Assembly (NCBI GenBank): GCA_916613615.1
Contig: OU744725.1
Location: forward strand, 68,040,754 to 68,104,753
Direction of reading: 5' to 3'
From: Steromphala cineraria
Taxonomy: Eukaryota; Mollusca; Gastropoda; Trochida; Trochidae
DNA length: 64,000 nt
The position numbers and the translations under genes are program-made. Positions 21,001 through 31,624 of the stretch are shown here, piece after piece. Positions within the stretch are counted from its first letter, which is position 1, and each line of letters begins with the position of its first letter. The notes beneath the pieces are model-generated. The model made no database searches and was not told the DNA's origin. It worked only from the letters and a program-made list of their open reading frames with translations.

Positions 21001-22375
21001 ACTGCAAAGTATTGATATTGAAGCTGATTTGAATGTTACATTATTGTTTGTTGTTAGTTAGAATTTCAGCTTTGTGTTAACTGTTAACACATTTTTCAAA
21101 TTCCATTCCACAATATTCATAGTTTGCAAAGTGTTGTTATAAGAGTCCTGTTTGGATTTCAAGGATATAATTCACTTTTATCTTCAAAGTTCAAAGATGA
21201 TAAAGAGAATGGACAGAAACCGGATAAGAGCAAACTTTTGACAAGGAGTCATTGATTCAATGTAAACTGCAAGTTGTTGATGTAGATGATTTGGACTTAC
21301 ATTATCTTCTTGTTGTGAGTGGGAATCTAAGTTTTATTTCAGCAAAGGAGCTGTTGGTATTTCAAGGAAATAATTCACTTTTAATGTCAATAGTTAATTA
21401 TTAGTTTTGTCATTCAATTAGACGTTTCTCTCCTGTTACCTTGTGTTCCATCCTGTTACTGCTGTCATAAGATTAATGACTAAAATCTTGCTGTAAGCAA
21501 AATAGTCGAATTTGATGTGTCTATTGCGTTTGTTTGCTGACATACATTTGCTTGAGTTTGTCATTTCTCATTGAAAACATGTTCTTTGGTCTTAGAAGAT
21601 AATTTTAAAATATTATTCTTTACTGTTACTATTTCATTCTCTTCTGTTACCATAGAATCCATCCTGTTACTGCTGTCATAAGCTTAATGTTTAAGTAAGC
21701 ATAAGTGTCGGATTTGATGTGTCTATTGTGTTTGTTTACTGACATACACTTGCTCGATTTTGTCATTTCTCATTAAAAACATGTTATTTGGTCTCAGAAG
21801 ATAATTTTTGAATTAATATTCTTTACTGTTACTATTTCATTATTTTCTGTTACCATAGAATCCATCCTGTTACCGCTCATTTAAAAGCGGATTGTTAATT
21901 AAGTACATGATCAATTAATGTTTGATTGCATTGATATCAGCCTCCAAGATACATCAAACAGATGATGGATAATTTGATTTTAATGTCACTTCAAGGAAAG
22001 AGATAAGTAAAGTCAAAGCTATCCAGAATAGGTGCTTGAACAAAAGTTGGTATTGACCAAGACAACAAAAATATTTTACATCCTTGATGAACAAGATTTA
22101 TTTGGCAAATAGAGAACAAATATAACAGATTATCATAATGAAAGTGAAAAAACATTACAAAATAAACAATTTTTAATTTATTCTACTAATGATATATTGG
22201 TAACAGGAAGGAATAAGTTTGGTCAATATGTCCATATTTTTAATTTTTTAATTTATTTAAAGATGTCATTAAGATTGCATATTTCTGTTTTGCACACTTG
22301 AGTGTATTTCTGTTGTAATAAATCAATAAAATATGCATTTTAACAAACATGACTTCTTAGTTTTCATTGCCTTGA

Positions 22376-22406
22376 AATTTTGACATTTTTTGAAAAAGAC
22401 CCATAT
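22376..22406. repeat. Right 31-bp TIR
   Basis: Begins AATTTTGACATTTTTTGAAA and ends AGACCCATAT. It is the perfect inverted partner of 16355-16385 and lies 279 bp from the donor end of WDCP exon B. Confidence 0.9.
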
Positions 22407-22684
22407 ATCATGTAGCAATGCATTTTGGTGAAACCTTTAATCAACAAATTTGAAATACAAAATATTTTTTGAAAAATTTGAAATTGGTTGAAAATCCAAA
22501 GAATTTACTACATTGGGATTTGAAATGTTGCTTTTTTCCTTTCAGTTATGTCATATATCAGACGTCGTACTTGACAAGGATGGAAGTCTGCAAAATGCTA
22601 AGGTTACACATTGAAGCAAAACCTGTTAGCAAGGAACATGGACATAATTCAAACATCTCATAGATGATGAACAACAACACTAAC

Positions 22685-22845
22685 CTTGAAGGATGGGTTT
22701 AACATTGATCTTGCGCACTTGTTTGAATCCGAGTTTGGGGGCAGATCCAGTCACTTTCCAGACGGTGACGTTCTCCTGGTGTATAGCACACAGGAAACAG
22801 GTGTCGCCATCTACATCGCTGCTCCAGTGGAGGCTCTGAACATTG
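22685..22845 (-). CDS. WDCP: WDCP exon 'B'
   Basis: This 161-bp exon has the acceptor GTGTTACAG and the donor GTTAGTG. It contributes 53 whole codons and part codons at both ends. The peptide begins NVQSLHWSSDVDGDTCFLCA, followed by IHQENVTVWKVTG, a typical WD-blade ending of the form -VTVWKV-. It closes with KINVKPILQ. In vertebrate WDCP the equivalent blade also reads as a histidine-rich stretch followed by HVTVWQ. The split Gly codon G|GA joins to exon C. The longest minus-strand open frame here (22680-22862) runs a few codons past both splice sites and is not the real exon limit. Confidence 0.9.
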
Positions 22846-22884
22846 CTGTAACACAGACACAACTCATAAACATTTACATAACAT

Positions 22885-22947
22885 GGATATAGCTCATTAG
22901 GTAGAGTGTCTGCTCATCACCTGAAAATAACGGGGTTCGCGTCATAC
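22885..22947 (+). repeat. tRNA-like pol III promoter, probable SINE head
   Basis: GATATAGCTCATTAGGTAGAGTGTCTG resembles a tRNA 5' half with an A box (TAGCTCATTAGGTAG), and GGGGTTCGCGTC about 30 bp on resembles a B box. Acceptor-stem pairing is not evident. It is therefore a tRNA-derived SINE head or relic rather than a working tRNA gene. A weaker relative of its 5' half is at 3735-3790. Confidence 0.55.
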
Positions 22948-24103
22948 CAAAAGGTGGGAGTTCCTGTTTCTTGCTTGACACTCAGGATTATAAGTACAGA
23001 ACAACGCATTAACTGGTGCTGCACTGTGCTGCAAAATGCACAAAATGAATTTCAATTGCACCATGTATTGCATGTATTTAGAATAATTTTAATATCATTG
23101 TGGTCATTTAACCAAAAATCGTACAAAGCTCCTACAATGCAAGCGATGACTATTGACCTAACAGAACTACTTGATTCTGATTCCCCAAACACTGGTGTAT
23201 TGAGGTGGTGGTGGTGGTGGGGGTGAAACTTTAATGCAACCTATTGCGATTACTATTGCAGTGGTTTGGGATCCAATCAAATATCTCAGCTGATTCCACC
23301 AAAGAACCATTTAGAAATGATATGAATTCAAATTAACTTACCCCCCTGTACTTTAAATACTGGTACATGTGTTTTCATATTCCCTATTTACAAAGTACTT
23401 TTGCAAAGCTGACTATACATCAATAGTTCTTTATATTGCTACACCCCTACAACACAAGTGATAAATGCTACGATAGGCAGTTTTACATCCTGTTATATCA
23501 GTGTTTTTGCATTCATGAAGCCCTAACATTGTAAATATAAATATGACTATGAAACAGGATAGCTGTTAGGATTACTTCAATTATTAAGTCTCAATATTGT
23601 TGTTGTATGAAGGAATTTGATTCTCAGTAATACATTTCCATTAAATGCAGTAAAAATCATGATAGATATTCTAAGCTATTATGAACTGATTGTGTTCCAA
23701 TATTAGCAGGAAACTGTTATTAGTCAGACAGCAGATGTTGATATGTTTCAATATGGTGTTAACATTTATCATATGCTCTGGTCTCGTGTTACTGTAAAGT
23801 TGTCTCTGTCAACGTGACATATGAACAAAGGTTGCAAAACATAGAATATCAGAATCTTGTTCACGTTATTTTCAATTCAAGTTATTATTCACTGTTGATT
23901 TCATAATAGTGTAATGAAATAAACAAATTCCAAATTCCAAAATAATAAGGGATTTAAAAAACATTTGTGATGTAATGATAAAGCTTCAAAATCATTGGAA
24001 GGTATAAAAGGGGTAATAATTATTGTTTATTTTTAGGTTCAGTACCCATTTTCATGAAAAACAAACCACTTTCCCAAAAAGCTGCTTTCTTTACATAAGT
24101 CCC
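22948..24103. other. WDCP intron 1, left part
   Basis: AT-rich intron. A (GGT)n run occurs at about 23204-23222 (GGTGGTGGTGGTGGTGGGGG). No gene is seen; the short frame 22906-23226 reads through the SINE and this run and is not supported. Confidence 0.5.
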
Positions 24104-24467
24104 TTAAAGGGGCAGTAGCACGTTTTTAGGGGGGATATAAGGTGATGTCAGGAAAATGAAAATAAATGTTTCCAATCTCAAGACAATATATCTAAACTCA
24201 ATAAAGCAGTAATAAATCAAAATTATTATGAAAAGTTAAGTCATGCGATTCCTTTTATTACCCAAATTGAATTAAAGGTGTTCACACAAAAATGGCTGCC
24301 AATGTATTTTATGTGAATCTTCATACTTTGTCCTCTCACTATGGACGATTGGCTTGTGTAATGAGATTTTTGACACTGTCAAAGTAATACATTTAGCATT
24401 AAGGTCCAATTATCAGTGAAAAATTGAAAATATAAAATTGTCAAAAAACTCGCTACTGCCCCTTTAA
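24104..24467. mobile_element. TTAA-flanked MITE, copy 2
   Basis: A 364-bp copy with ends TTAAAGGGGCAGTAGCACG and CGCTACTGCCCCTTTAA. It is more diverged from the other copies in the centre (for example TCTCACTATGGACGATTGG). Confidence 0.9.
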
Positions 24468-24597
24468 ATTTAAATAGTTTTAGTGCTAAACCATAAAATT
24501 TGTATAAAGTATACATGCACTTGTGACTCATTCAAGTACAACCGGCACATACTTTAGAACATATTTCTAAACAGTCTATCGAAATGTAAGTAAAAAG

Positions 24598-25110
24598 AAA
24601 TTACTTCATGGATTAGTACCCCATCATATTTCTTATGAATGAAAAAAATATCATTTCAAAATTGGAAAGATAAACCTTCAACTTGATAATCTGACAAGGT
24701 TAAATAATCAGCAACTTAAGCTGCCTGCGGCTCAGAGACAGTTAAACAAACAAAGATGTTACTTTTCAATGAACATACATGATCTATAGATCAAAATTTT
24801 CCCAATTTTTCGGCGAACGATCAACTCGTATTTCTAATGAATCATCATAAACTAAATTACTCAGTTGCCGCATTAATAAAAAAAATGTTTAGATTTAGAC
24901 TCTCGCAAAATGCCTTATAAATATGTATTCTACACCTATGTAACACACCTATGTATATATGCAATAATATTTTAGCACCATAGTGCTTTTACTTGTATAC
25001 ATTTTAGTACCTTAGTGTCAAATAGGCCCAAGTTGGCCGGGCAATGTTTTAAGTTATGTGTTTTACTGTCTTTTACAACGGTATCGCTTGACACTTAAAT
25101 AAATTTTTTT
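24598..25110 (+). pseudogene. 3'-end relic of a non-LTR retrotransposon
   Basis: The plus-strand peptide KLLHGLVPHHIS and, after a break, NLTRLNNQQLKLPAAQRQLN followed by RCYFSMNIHDLW-like codons resemble the C-terminal tail of LINE reverse transcriptases (the KILHGLVP...WN-LP region). Stops and frame changes are frequent. It is followed by a 3' UTR-like stretch up to about 25110. The identification is by pattern only. Confidence 0.45.
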
Positions 25111-28100
25111 TTTTCTTTCTTCTTTTCTTCATATGTCTTTGAATAAAATAATTTTATCCCAATAAAAAAGGTACAGACTTTGTTTCCCTAACAATTGCAA
25201 CAATGGAGAAGTATATAAACATTCAAGCAGCTACAGAGCAGAGAGGTATGCAGTAATTTACAACATGTTCCTTAACAGATGTTTGTCGTATTGTTTTGCT
25301 TTGCTAACTCAGTGTTGACCTTTTCAGCTGTCTTTCATTTCCAAACTGGTTTTTCAAAAATTTGGCGCAATATGGCAAATGTTGAACTCAAATAGCAGTA
25401 GTTACAAGCTTAATGTTCTAAGCAAACCAGACAAAACACACTTAAACCGTAAAAAAATTAACATTGTATTGTTAACTTTTATTGTTTTGTTAAATCTCTA
25501 ATTTATTTAATGAAATAACCAGCATACAAAAGATGCATTGTCTGTGAACATGTCATTATCAAATCTTAGCAACAAATATTGAATGATGTTTCTGTGTTTG
25601 TAAAATTTAATTTCCTTTTGTCTCAAAATACTGAAAGTGAGCAGTTAATATTCTATCCTAAGTGTCACGTCTTGAAAGTTTAAAGTGGTCATCAAAAGTT
25701 CAAATGCTAGATAAAGTTTGCATGTGACAAATAACATGAAACTAACTGATTGTTTTTATTTAATTTGTAAATTTCAAATAACATTCATTTGCAAGAATCT
25801 GTTTAATCTGAGATAAATAAAGAGAAAATGTACAAGTAATTCAGCAAAAAAAAAAACAGTTATATCTAAAAGGTTCCAATATTGGAACCTTATACACAGT
25901 TGAAACATATTGATCGAGGGGTTGGCATATAAAAATGTGGTCAAGAGACTGCTGATAGTCGCTATCCAAAGAGACAACTGGGAAAAATAACACTTAAAGA
26001 GACAGTCCTATCAGGACAATATTTAAGTTTTCTATAATTAACAGTTTGATGATCATGGCAAGTATGAGAATAAATGATCAAGTATCAAGAAAAACCAATG
26101 CCAGCCATTTTTGTGTGAATATTGTTTATTCTTTTCAGGGTTGGGAGATGAATTCGCGAAGCTAAACTTTTAATGCATTCATTTTATTACTGAGTTCTTT
26201 TATTAAATTTTGTCACTTGTCATATTTATTCATTTTCATAAGATAATTTTATTAACCTAAGATGCTACTTCAAATCTAAAGGACCCTGATACAGTCTACA
26301 GTGGAGGATTTTGAAGAAAACTACATCAACATATAAAAAGAAAATTTGCTAACAGCATCCAAAAGAATTAAAAAAACACTGAATATTTGTGTCTCACATA
26401 GGCGACCTGGTACAAAGTTTAGACTGACAAATTTTATATTGATTGTCACCTCTCTAAGCAAGCAAATAGCCCCTCCATCTAATCCAACCCAAGCTGCTTA
26501 GGCACCAAGCAGGGTCTAATTTGCTGTCAGGAGAGATTTCGGACAATACCCACTCCATCAGGCGCTTTGTTCCTTCCACAATAGGGGATGAGGGGTTAGT
26601 CACCTGAATGAAGGGTTTCCATACATTGGAATTCAAGGGTATTTAAGTAACAAAAACAATTTTTAAGCACTTGATCTTTATTTGGCACTAAGAGGGTGGA
26701 TTAAGATAATGAAAATATTTCAGTTATATGCCTTTTTTTTTCTGAAACACAAAAACTCAAGTTGAATTTGCTGTGATTGTTTACAGTAGTTTATTTTGGA
26801 AGGGAATAAAAATCTTGTTAACAATGTTTTCTTGTGAAGTTTTGATTTGTATGTTAACGTCAATAGGAATACAGGTAAGTCATCACTTACTTGATAAATG
26901 AGTAACAATACATTCCAGGTTTTTTTTAATAGTAATGTTGTTTTAATCTTAAGAAACTTTCTTACCTATGTGTTCTATCTAAATGTACTTGAAGACTTAA
27001 AAGTTGAGACCAAAATCAAAAAGTAAAATTAAATTTATGAATAAAGTGATGCTTTTTGAAGATATTCTTCAAATTTCAAAAAATCAAAATAATGAAGGTT
27101 TTTTTAAAAATATAACTTATCAAAAAAAGTAAAACATATCTGAAAAATAGGTATAAACACCCTTTTATCAATTCTTATGCATAGTAGAAAAACTTTCATT
27201 TTCAACCAACATTTCTATCAGGGAGATTTTTTTATCTATACCAGTCTTCTGAATCATATTTGAATATTTCTTTCATATTCTCAAACCAACAGTTGAAAGT
27301 GTGTCCCGTCACTATAAGTATGAGTCATAAGGCCTCTATAACATCACACATAATAAAACGTTTATATCTTACGTGGGACGGAGCAGAGAGATAGAGGTTG
27401 TATAAACACACGACAGTCACTCTTCCATAGAGGGATGCTTCGACGATCACAGGCTTATATAGACTGACAACATGTCTTCTTAAATCACTGATCAAAAATA
27501 AAATAGGTTCTGTAAGCTATTGACGTGTCATATTGTTCATATGAACTTTGTGAATAGTTGTAAATCTGCCATGTATTTACGAGGCTGATGTATAGAGAAT
27601 TTCCTCCAGGATAATCTAGTCCTATCTTAACTTCTTTGAGAGGCATTTTAGAAGTTGGAATGACAATAATGCAGAGGAATATATGGATGACAACTTCTTT
27701 GTTCATTGTATACAGCGTTTACTATTGAAGAAAACTTGAAGGGAATCTTTGACTTGTAGGGAAGTGAATTTAATGTTCCTTCTAAGCATAATTAACCTAC
27801 TGAAGCTTTTAAAATACAATATGATTCATGTTACTTTAGATCTATAGCACAGCTCCTAAATATTCTTAACAAGCACTGTTGTGACCAGCAGGTAGAAATT
27901 TTGAACACCTACAATGGTAGGAATAATATTTAAATTTATGATTCTCAACACTTATTGCTTGATATAACTTTAAGGGGTGCTATATCTGCTAACATCAAGT
28001 TTAACAGCTTAGGTAGGTGGGAGGATAACCGATATATCAAACCTTTAATTTCTATTAAGGTTCTATAAATATGTTACTTGCATTGAAACGAACAGAAAAA

Positions 28101-28795
28101 GCACTAAGGTTCATAGGTAAAGGTTTTTCTCAGTGTGTTAGTATTTATCATCTGCATGTTCAATGGTACAAGCTGTTGGCCTGTTTGTCACAGCAAAGTA
28201 TGAGGTTGACCAATCAAATATCACTGTTTGATATGTACTTCTATTCTATTTGTGACTATTAAGGTATATAAAACCTTTTCAATTCAGCCAATATTGAAAG
28301 GGCACTTTCTAAATGAATCCTTTTACCACTGACAAAATGCATCCTTATCTGAGTTGGTAGATAACACGGAAGATGTTGAACTATGAGAGTTCCTGTTGCA
28401 TTGCTTGGTGCTTAGTATCATGAGCATAAAATATGATTTTAGTTAAAACTGTGACTGATAGGTGTATTTGATGAATTCAACTAACATTGTACCGCCTTAA
28501 TAACGTTTGTTTAGTGACATATTTGATAACATATATATTCATCAACACATACATGTACAAAATAATATGTCACAAATAATATAACTAATACATTTTTCAA
28601 ATTCACAAATCAAACATACTATTAGCGAATCAAATTCACCAGGTTTCACAACTTTTTTTACTTTCCTTTGAAACTGAAATATCTAATGATAAACACATTT
28701 TTAAAAAAAAATCTTCTTGTATACCTCATTAAAAAAAATGTAAAACAAACTCGTATATCATTTCTTCAATCAAACTAAATAACGATTATACTTAC
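25111..28795. other. WDCP intron 1, right part
   Basis: AT-rich sequence without a recognised gene. It contains the 22-bp palindrome at 25870-25891 and a minus-strand frame at 26454-26636 that looks like a transposon fragment but matches nothing I know. At 27636-27707, AGGCATTTTAGAAGTTGGAA through GACAACTTCTTTGTT is repeated with changes at 40367-40436. A possible cryptic exon near 27375-27465 is discussed under rejected items. Confidence 0.45.
25870..25891. repeat. 22-bp perfect palindrome
   Basis: The sequence reads AAGGTTCCAAT followed directly by its exact complement ATTGGAACCTT, with no spacer. No function is assigned. Confidence 0.8.
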
Positions 28796-28913
28796 TCAAA
28801 TTCACCAAGTTTCAAAGACTTTGCGTTCTCGATGTCGTTACCATAGAGACGAACGGGAGCGAGGTAGATAGATTTCCCATCAGTCCACACGAGGCCGTGA
28901 CGCGGGTGGATAC
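28796..28913 (-). CDS. WDCP: WDCP exon 'A' (first recognised coding exon)
   Basis: This is a 118-bp internal exon. The acceptor reads GATGTTTCAG on the minus strand and the donor is GTAAGTATAA. It enters after one base of a codon and leaves after two. The peptide begins IHPRHGLVWTDGKSIYLAP and ends SLKLGEF. The IHP-HGL-W-TDGK block is the most distinctive N-terminal signature of WDCP, where it follows a short start exon of about 18 residues. That start exon is missing from my reading, so the true N terminus is unknown. The split codon GA|C joins to the next exon as Asp, giving EFDNVQSLHW, which parallels the vertebrate sequence around this point. Confidence 0.88.
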
Positions 28914-31304
28914 CTGAAACATCCACCTGTATCTCTCAACCAGATTCTCACAATCATCACATTACCTTTATCACTCATCAGAAAAAGATATACTTGCTAC
29001 TAAAACATGACAAATCAACTTTTGGGTATCAAATGCTAGAATGTGAACTTGACGAAAGGTCACCATTTGTTAAAGGTCCATGATTTGGCCTAAAATTAAA
29101 GGGTTGAATATTTGGTAGCTGTGTGTCATATTTTCTTACCATCTTAAGTGATCATATTTTGTACACTTTACAACTGTTGTTGTTAGAAAGAGCAAACCAG
29201 TCAACAATTTAACAAATTCAAATGGCAGAAGATTTATTACCTGAATAATAACAAATTTGATGAAATAAAATCCAGGTCTGATTTTGGAGATAAAATGAGA
29301 GAGGAGATGAAATGATATATTTAGTTCTTAACAAGATATGTAAATCAATGAAGAGTGAACTTCAAAACCTTTAAAAGAAAAAGATCATCAAGATAAAATA
29401 TTCAACAATAAAGAACCATGATCTCATAATGAGAGAGAAATAGGCATATCAGGTGACAGATAAACAGGAGGTTTAAAATGTCTCTTTACAGAAATCAGCT
29501 AGTGTAAAATATCCTTTGTATCAAGTCCAAACCATTCATCATGTGCTTGAGCAACTTCTTATTTGAAAAGCAGAGAACATAGATGCTATCTAAAAGGACT
29601 ACCCTAAATCACATTTAGGACATACCGGTAATACAAATATTTCCAAGATCGTCTCATAAAGTCAGAGACATTTTTAAGATTGTTTGTAGATCCTTATTTC
29701 ATAACAACCAAAGTATTTCAATAAACAAGAATGGAATGTTGGGTGAAAACTATGAGATGAATGAAGGTGATAGACTTCTGATATCCCCAACAACTCAATA
29801 TGAGATTTTTTCTTATTTCCATATTGTGATATATTAAAAAAAAGAGGAGCATAATGTTGTTTTCAAATCAAGAGAGAATGCAAAATCATAAATTTGAAAA
29901 GTACCATTATTTTGCAATAAATATTGCAATACACCTGTGTGTATCATATTTTATTACCTGCATATCATATCAAGGTTCACATTTTTCATATGTTTTGTAG
30001 GGCAAAATATTACTTTTTTATTGTGACGTCACTTTATAAACAATGCTTTGACATCAAATACTAATATTTAGGCTCTCATGTCGTAAACATAGTATGTCAT
30101 GGACACTCATAAAATATCCACTACATATAGCGAAACAGAAATAGAAACAATACCACAAGAATTTACTTATTGAGGGTCAATTCAGAATTAATAACAACCA
30201 TTAATCTATATTATAAATAGAATTGCTGTTACTTATTAAATCCATAATTAAGGAGCAGAACCTTGAGCAGGAGCAACTTGAACATACTGTGATCTGAGAT
30301 GATTGGGTTCAATAACGTTATTGCACAGTTCCAGAAATCTTTGCAAATCATCAAAGATGTTTCTCTCTAACACTTGGTATTCTATGAAATCCTTTAAGTA
30401 TGTTACTTTCATAACACTTTGGTATTCTTTGATTTCTTTTGAATATGGTATAATATGTCTTCACCTCATTTAGAATCAATTGATTATTTTCAATAAACAT
30501 ATTCATAAGGAGTAATTATTAAACTTCATCGACTAGCCACAAATAATCAATCAACATTGAAAGTCTTGATTTACATGTTTCAAACCGCAATGGAAATATC
30601 AATCACACTAATACAGTAAACTGCCATTGTTTGTTGACAGTTACACTTTGGAACATGAGATGATGTGAAATTGTTAAAGGTTCTTTGATACAATGTTGTT
30701 TCTAAGAGGGGGTTCTGGGTGAATATGCCCACCCTTTTCACTTCGTGTACTTTAGTGAAAGGAGAAATAGGATACTTTTACCATTGCAAAGGGTCCAATC
30801 TGCTCAGGAAAGGCAAAAATAACCCCTGAACTTATCACCGAGGAACAACACTTCATCACAGTTTCATATGCTAATCCACTGTTAACTACATTTACTGGTA
30901 CTCCTTTGCAGATTATGTTAAACTGTACATCTCTGGCTATATATGCTTAATCCACTATTACCTACCTTTACTCTTTTGTTAATCATTAGTTATCTACCTA
31001 TTGTCAACTTTACATATATATAAATTCCATTGTACATTGTTTGTTCATTTTTCTTAATATGTGTTGAAATGTCACAATTTTCATGAATTGAGAAGTTGCC
31101 ATCAATATGTGTCTCTTCATTATCATCATTCAAACTTCTTAAATGCCTCTCAAACAAGCCGACCCTTTAAAGGACTATAAGACAAACTAGGACCTCAAGA
31201 GGAACAGTTGACTGTAGTAACTATAGGTAGACTGCACCTGTAGAAGTTCATTTTAGTTGTCATCCATACATGCAATTATGCATGTCTCTTCATTCTTATC
31301 ATCT
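28914..31304. other. Upstream of WDCP exon A, probably its 5' intron
   Basis: AT-rich sequence with no recognised gene or RNA. The acceptor of exon A shows that an upstream exon exists; I could not find the start codon exon. At 31125-31250 AAACAAGCCGACCCTTTAAAGGACTATAA begins a segment repeated at 31625-31720. Confidence 0.45.
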
Positions 31305-31312
31305 CAACTTCT

Positions 31313-31608
31313 AAGGGTGCAACAATACACCGATACACCGGTGCATCGCGATTATATGGCTGACGATAAGATACACGATACGTTTTGCCTCTGAATCGAT
31401 ACACTACGATACGACCTACAGTGGAATTAAATTTCTTAATTTTAATTTTTTACCCTGTCAGTGTCAACAGTGTTTATTATAAACAAATAAAGTAAATGTT
31501 TACAGTTTCACTATCCTGTGTAATACATATCGAGATACGTATCGTATCGTACCCCAAATATCTAGATACGTATCGTATCGCGACCCTTCTGTGTGGTTGC
31601 ACCCCTAT
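31313..31608. mobile_element. hAT-like MITE with 8-bp target duplication
   Basis: A 296-bp element flanked by CAACTTCT at 31305-31312 and 31609-31616. Ends AAGGGTGCAACAATACACCG and inverted GTTGCACCCCTAT carry the GGGTGCAAC terminus typical of hAT-superfamily MITEs. Inside are CGATAC/GTATCG motifs in both orientations (GATACGTATCGTATCG). No coding capacity. Confidence 0.85.
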
Positions 31609-31624
31609 CAACTTCTAAAATGGC

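Larger units (their letters stand above)
16740..22215. repeat. Dispersed GTAACAGGAAAGAA motif field
   Basis: Eighteen or more copies of GTAACAGGA(A/T/C)(A/G)GAA in both orientations, confined to the TIR element. Forward copies include 17153, 17195, 17374, 19498, 19521, 19686, 19709, 19869, 19891 and 22198. Complements of the form TTCCTGTTAC are near 16745, 16940, 17097, 17115, 21428, 21449, 21660 and 21864. They often sit in pairs about 21-23 bp apart (19498/19521, 19686/19709, 19869/19891, 21428/21449), roughly two helical turns. They may be protein-binding subterminal repeats or an old degenerate satellite. Confidence 0.75.
16355..22406 (+). mobile_element. 6.05-kb TIR element carrying an OTU/YPG-type gene
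   Basis: The 31-bp terminal sequence beginning ATATGGGTCTTTTTCAAAAA at 16355-16385 is a perfect inverted copy of 22376-22406. The flanks ...AGATAT|GGGTC and GACCC|ATATATC allow a short AT-rich target duplication (ATAT) if the true end is GGGTC. The element fills almost all of WDCP intron 2. Inside are many GTAACAGG(A)-type motifs, an inserted tandem array with a CGTC-rich head (17528-19230), and one broken plus-strand gene (19986-21000). No DDE transposase was recognised, so it may be non-autonomous or of a class I do not know. Confidence 0.75.
4003..28913 (-). other. WDCP (C2orf44)-like gene, partial, seven coding exons
   Basis: Gene span of a WD-repeat and coiled-coil containing protein. 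Seven minus-strand exons (118, 161, 115, 73, 68, 113 and 116 bp) with GT-AG introns join in compatible phase at every junction to give 254 codons without a stop. The predicted protein follows the N-terminal WD-like half of vertebrate WDCP as I recall it: an HGL-W-TDGK start, then EFD-NVQSLHW, HQENVTVWK, QGCLWHPEKE, CGCWSKDGRRL, a YTW strand and CAAELPLESLC. Human WDCP is about 720 residues, so the rest of the protein lies on exons to the left. The first coding exon, to the right, was not found. Family knowledge: WDCP is a poorly characterised WD40 protein that oligomerises and binds Src-family kinases. Introns are 5950, 6404, 2214, 309, 8966 and 304 bp, and most of their length is mobile DNA. 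Confidence 0.88.

Noticed and set aside
26454..26636. Minus-strand 60-codon frame as a gene exon
   Set aside because: No splice sites in a useful phase and no recognised family. It may be a transposon fragment.
27375..27465. Possible extra minus-strand exon (LYKPVIVEASLYGRVTVVCL-like) with a good GTAAGAT donor
   Set aside because: It would enter in phase with exon A but leave in phase 0, which puts exon B out of frame and into a stop. The family has no residues at this point. At most it is a cryptic or poison exon.
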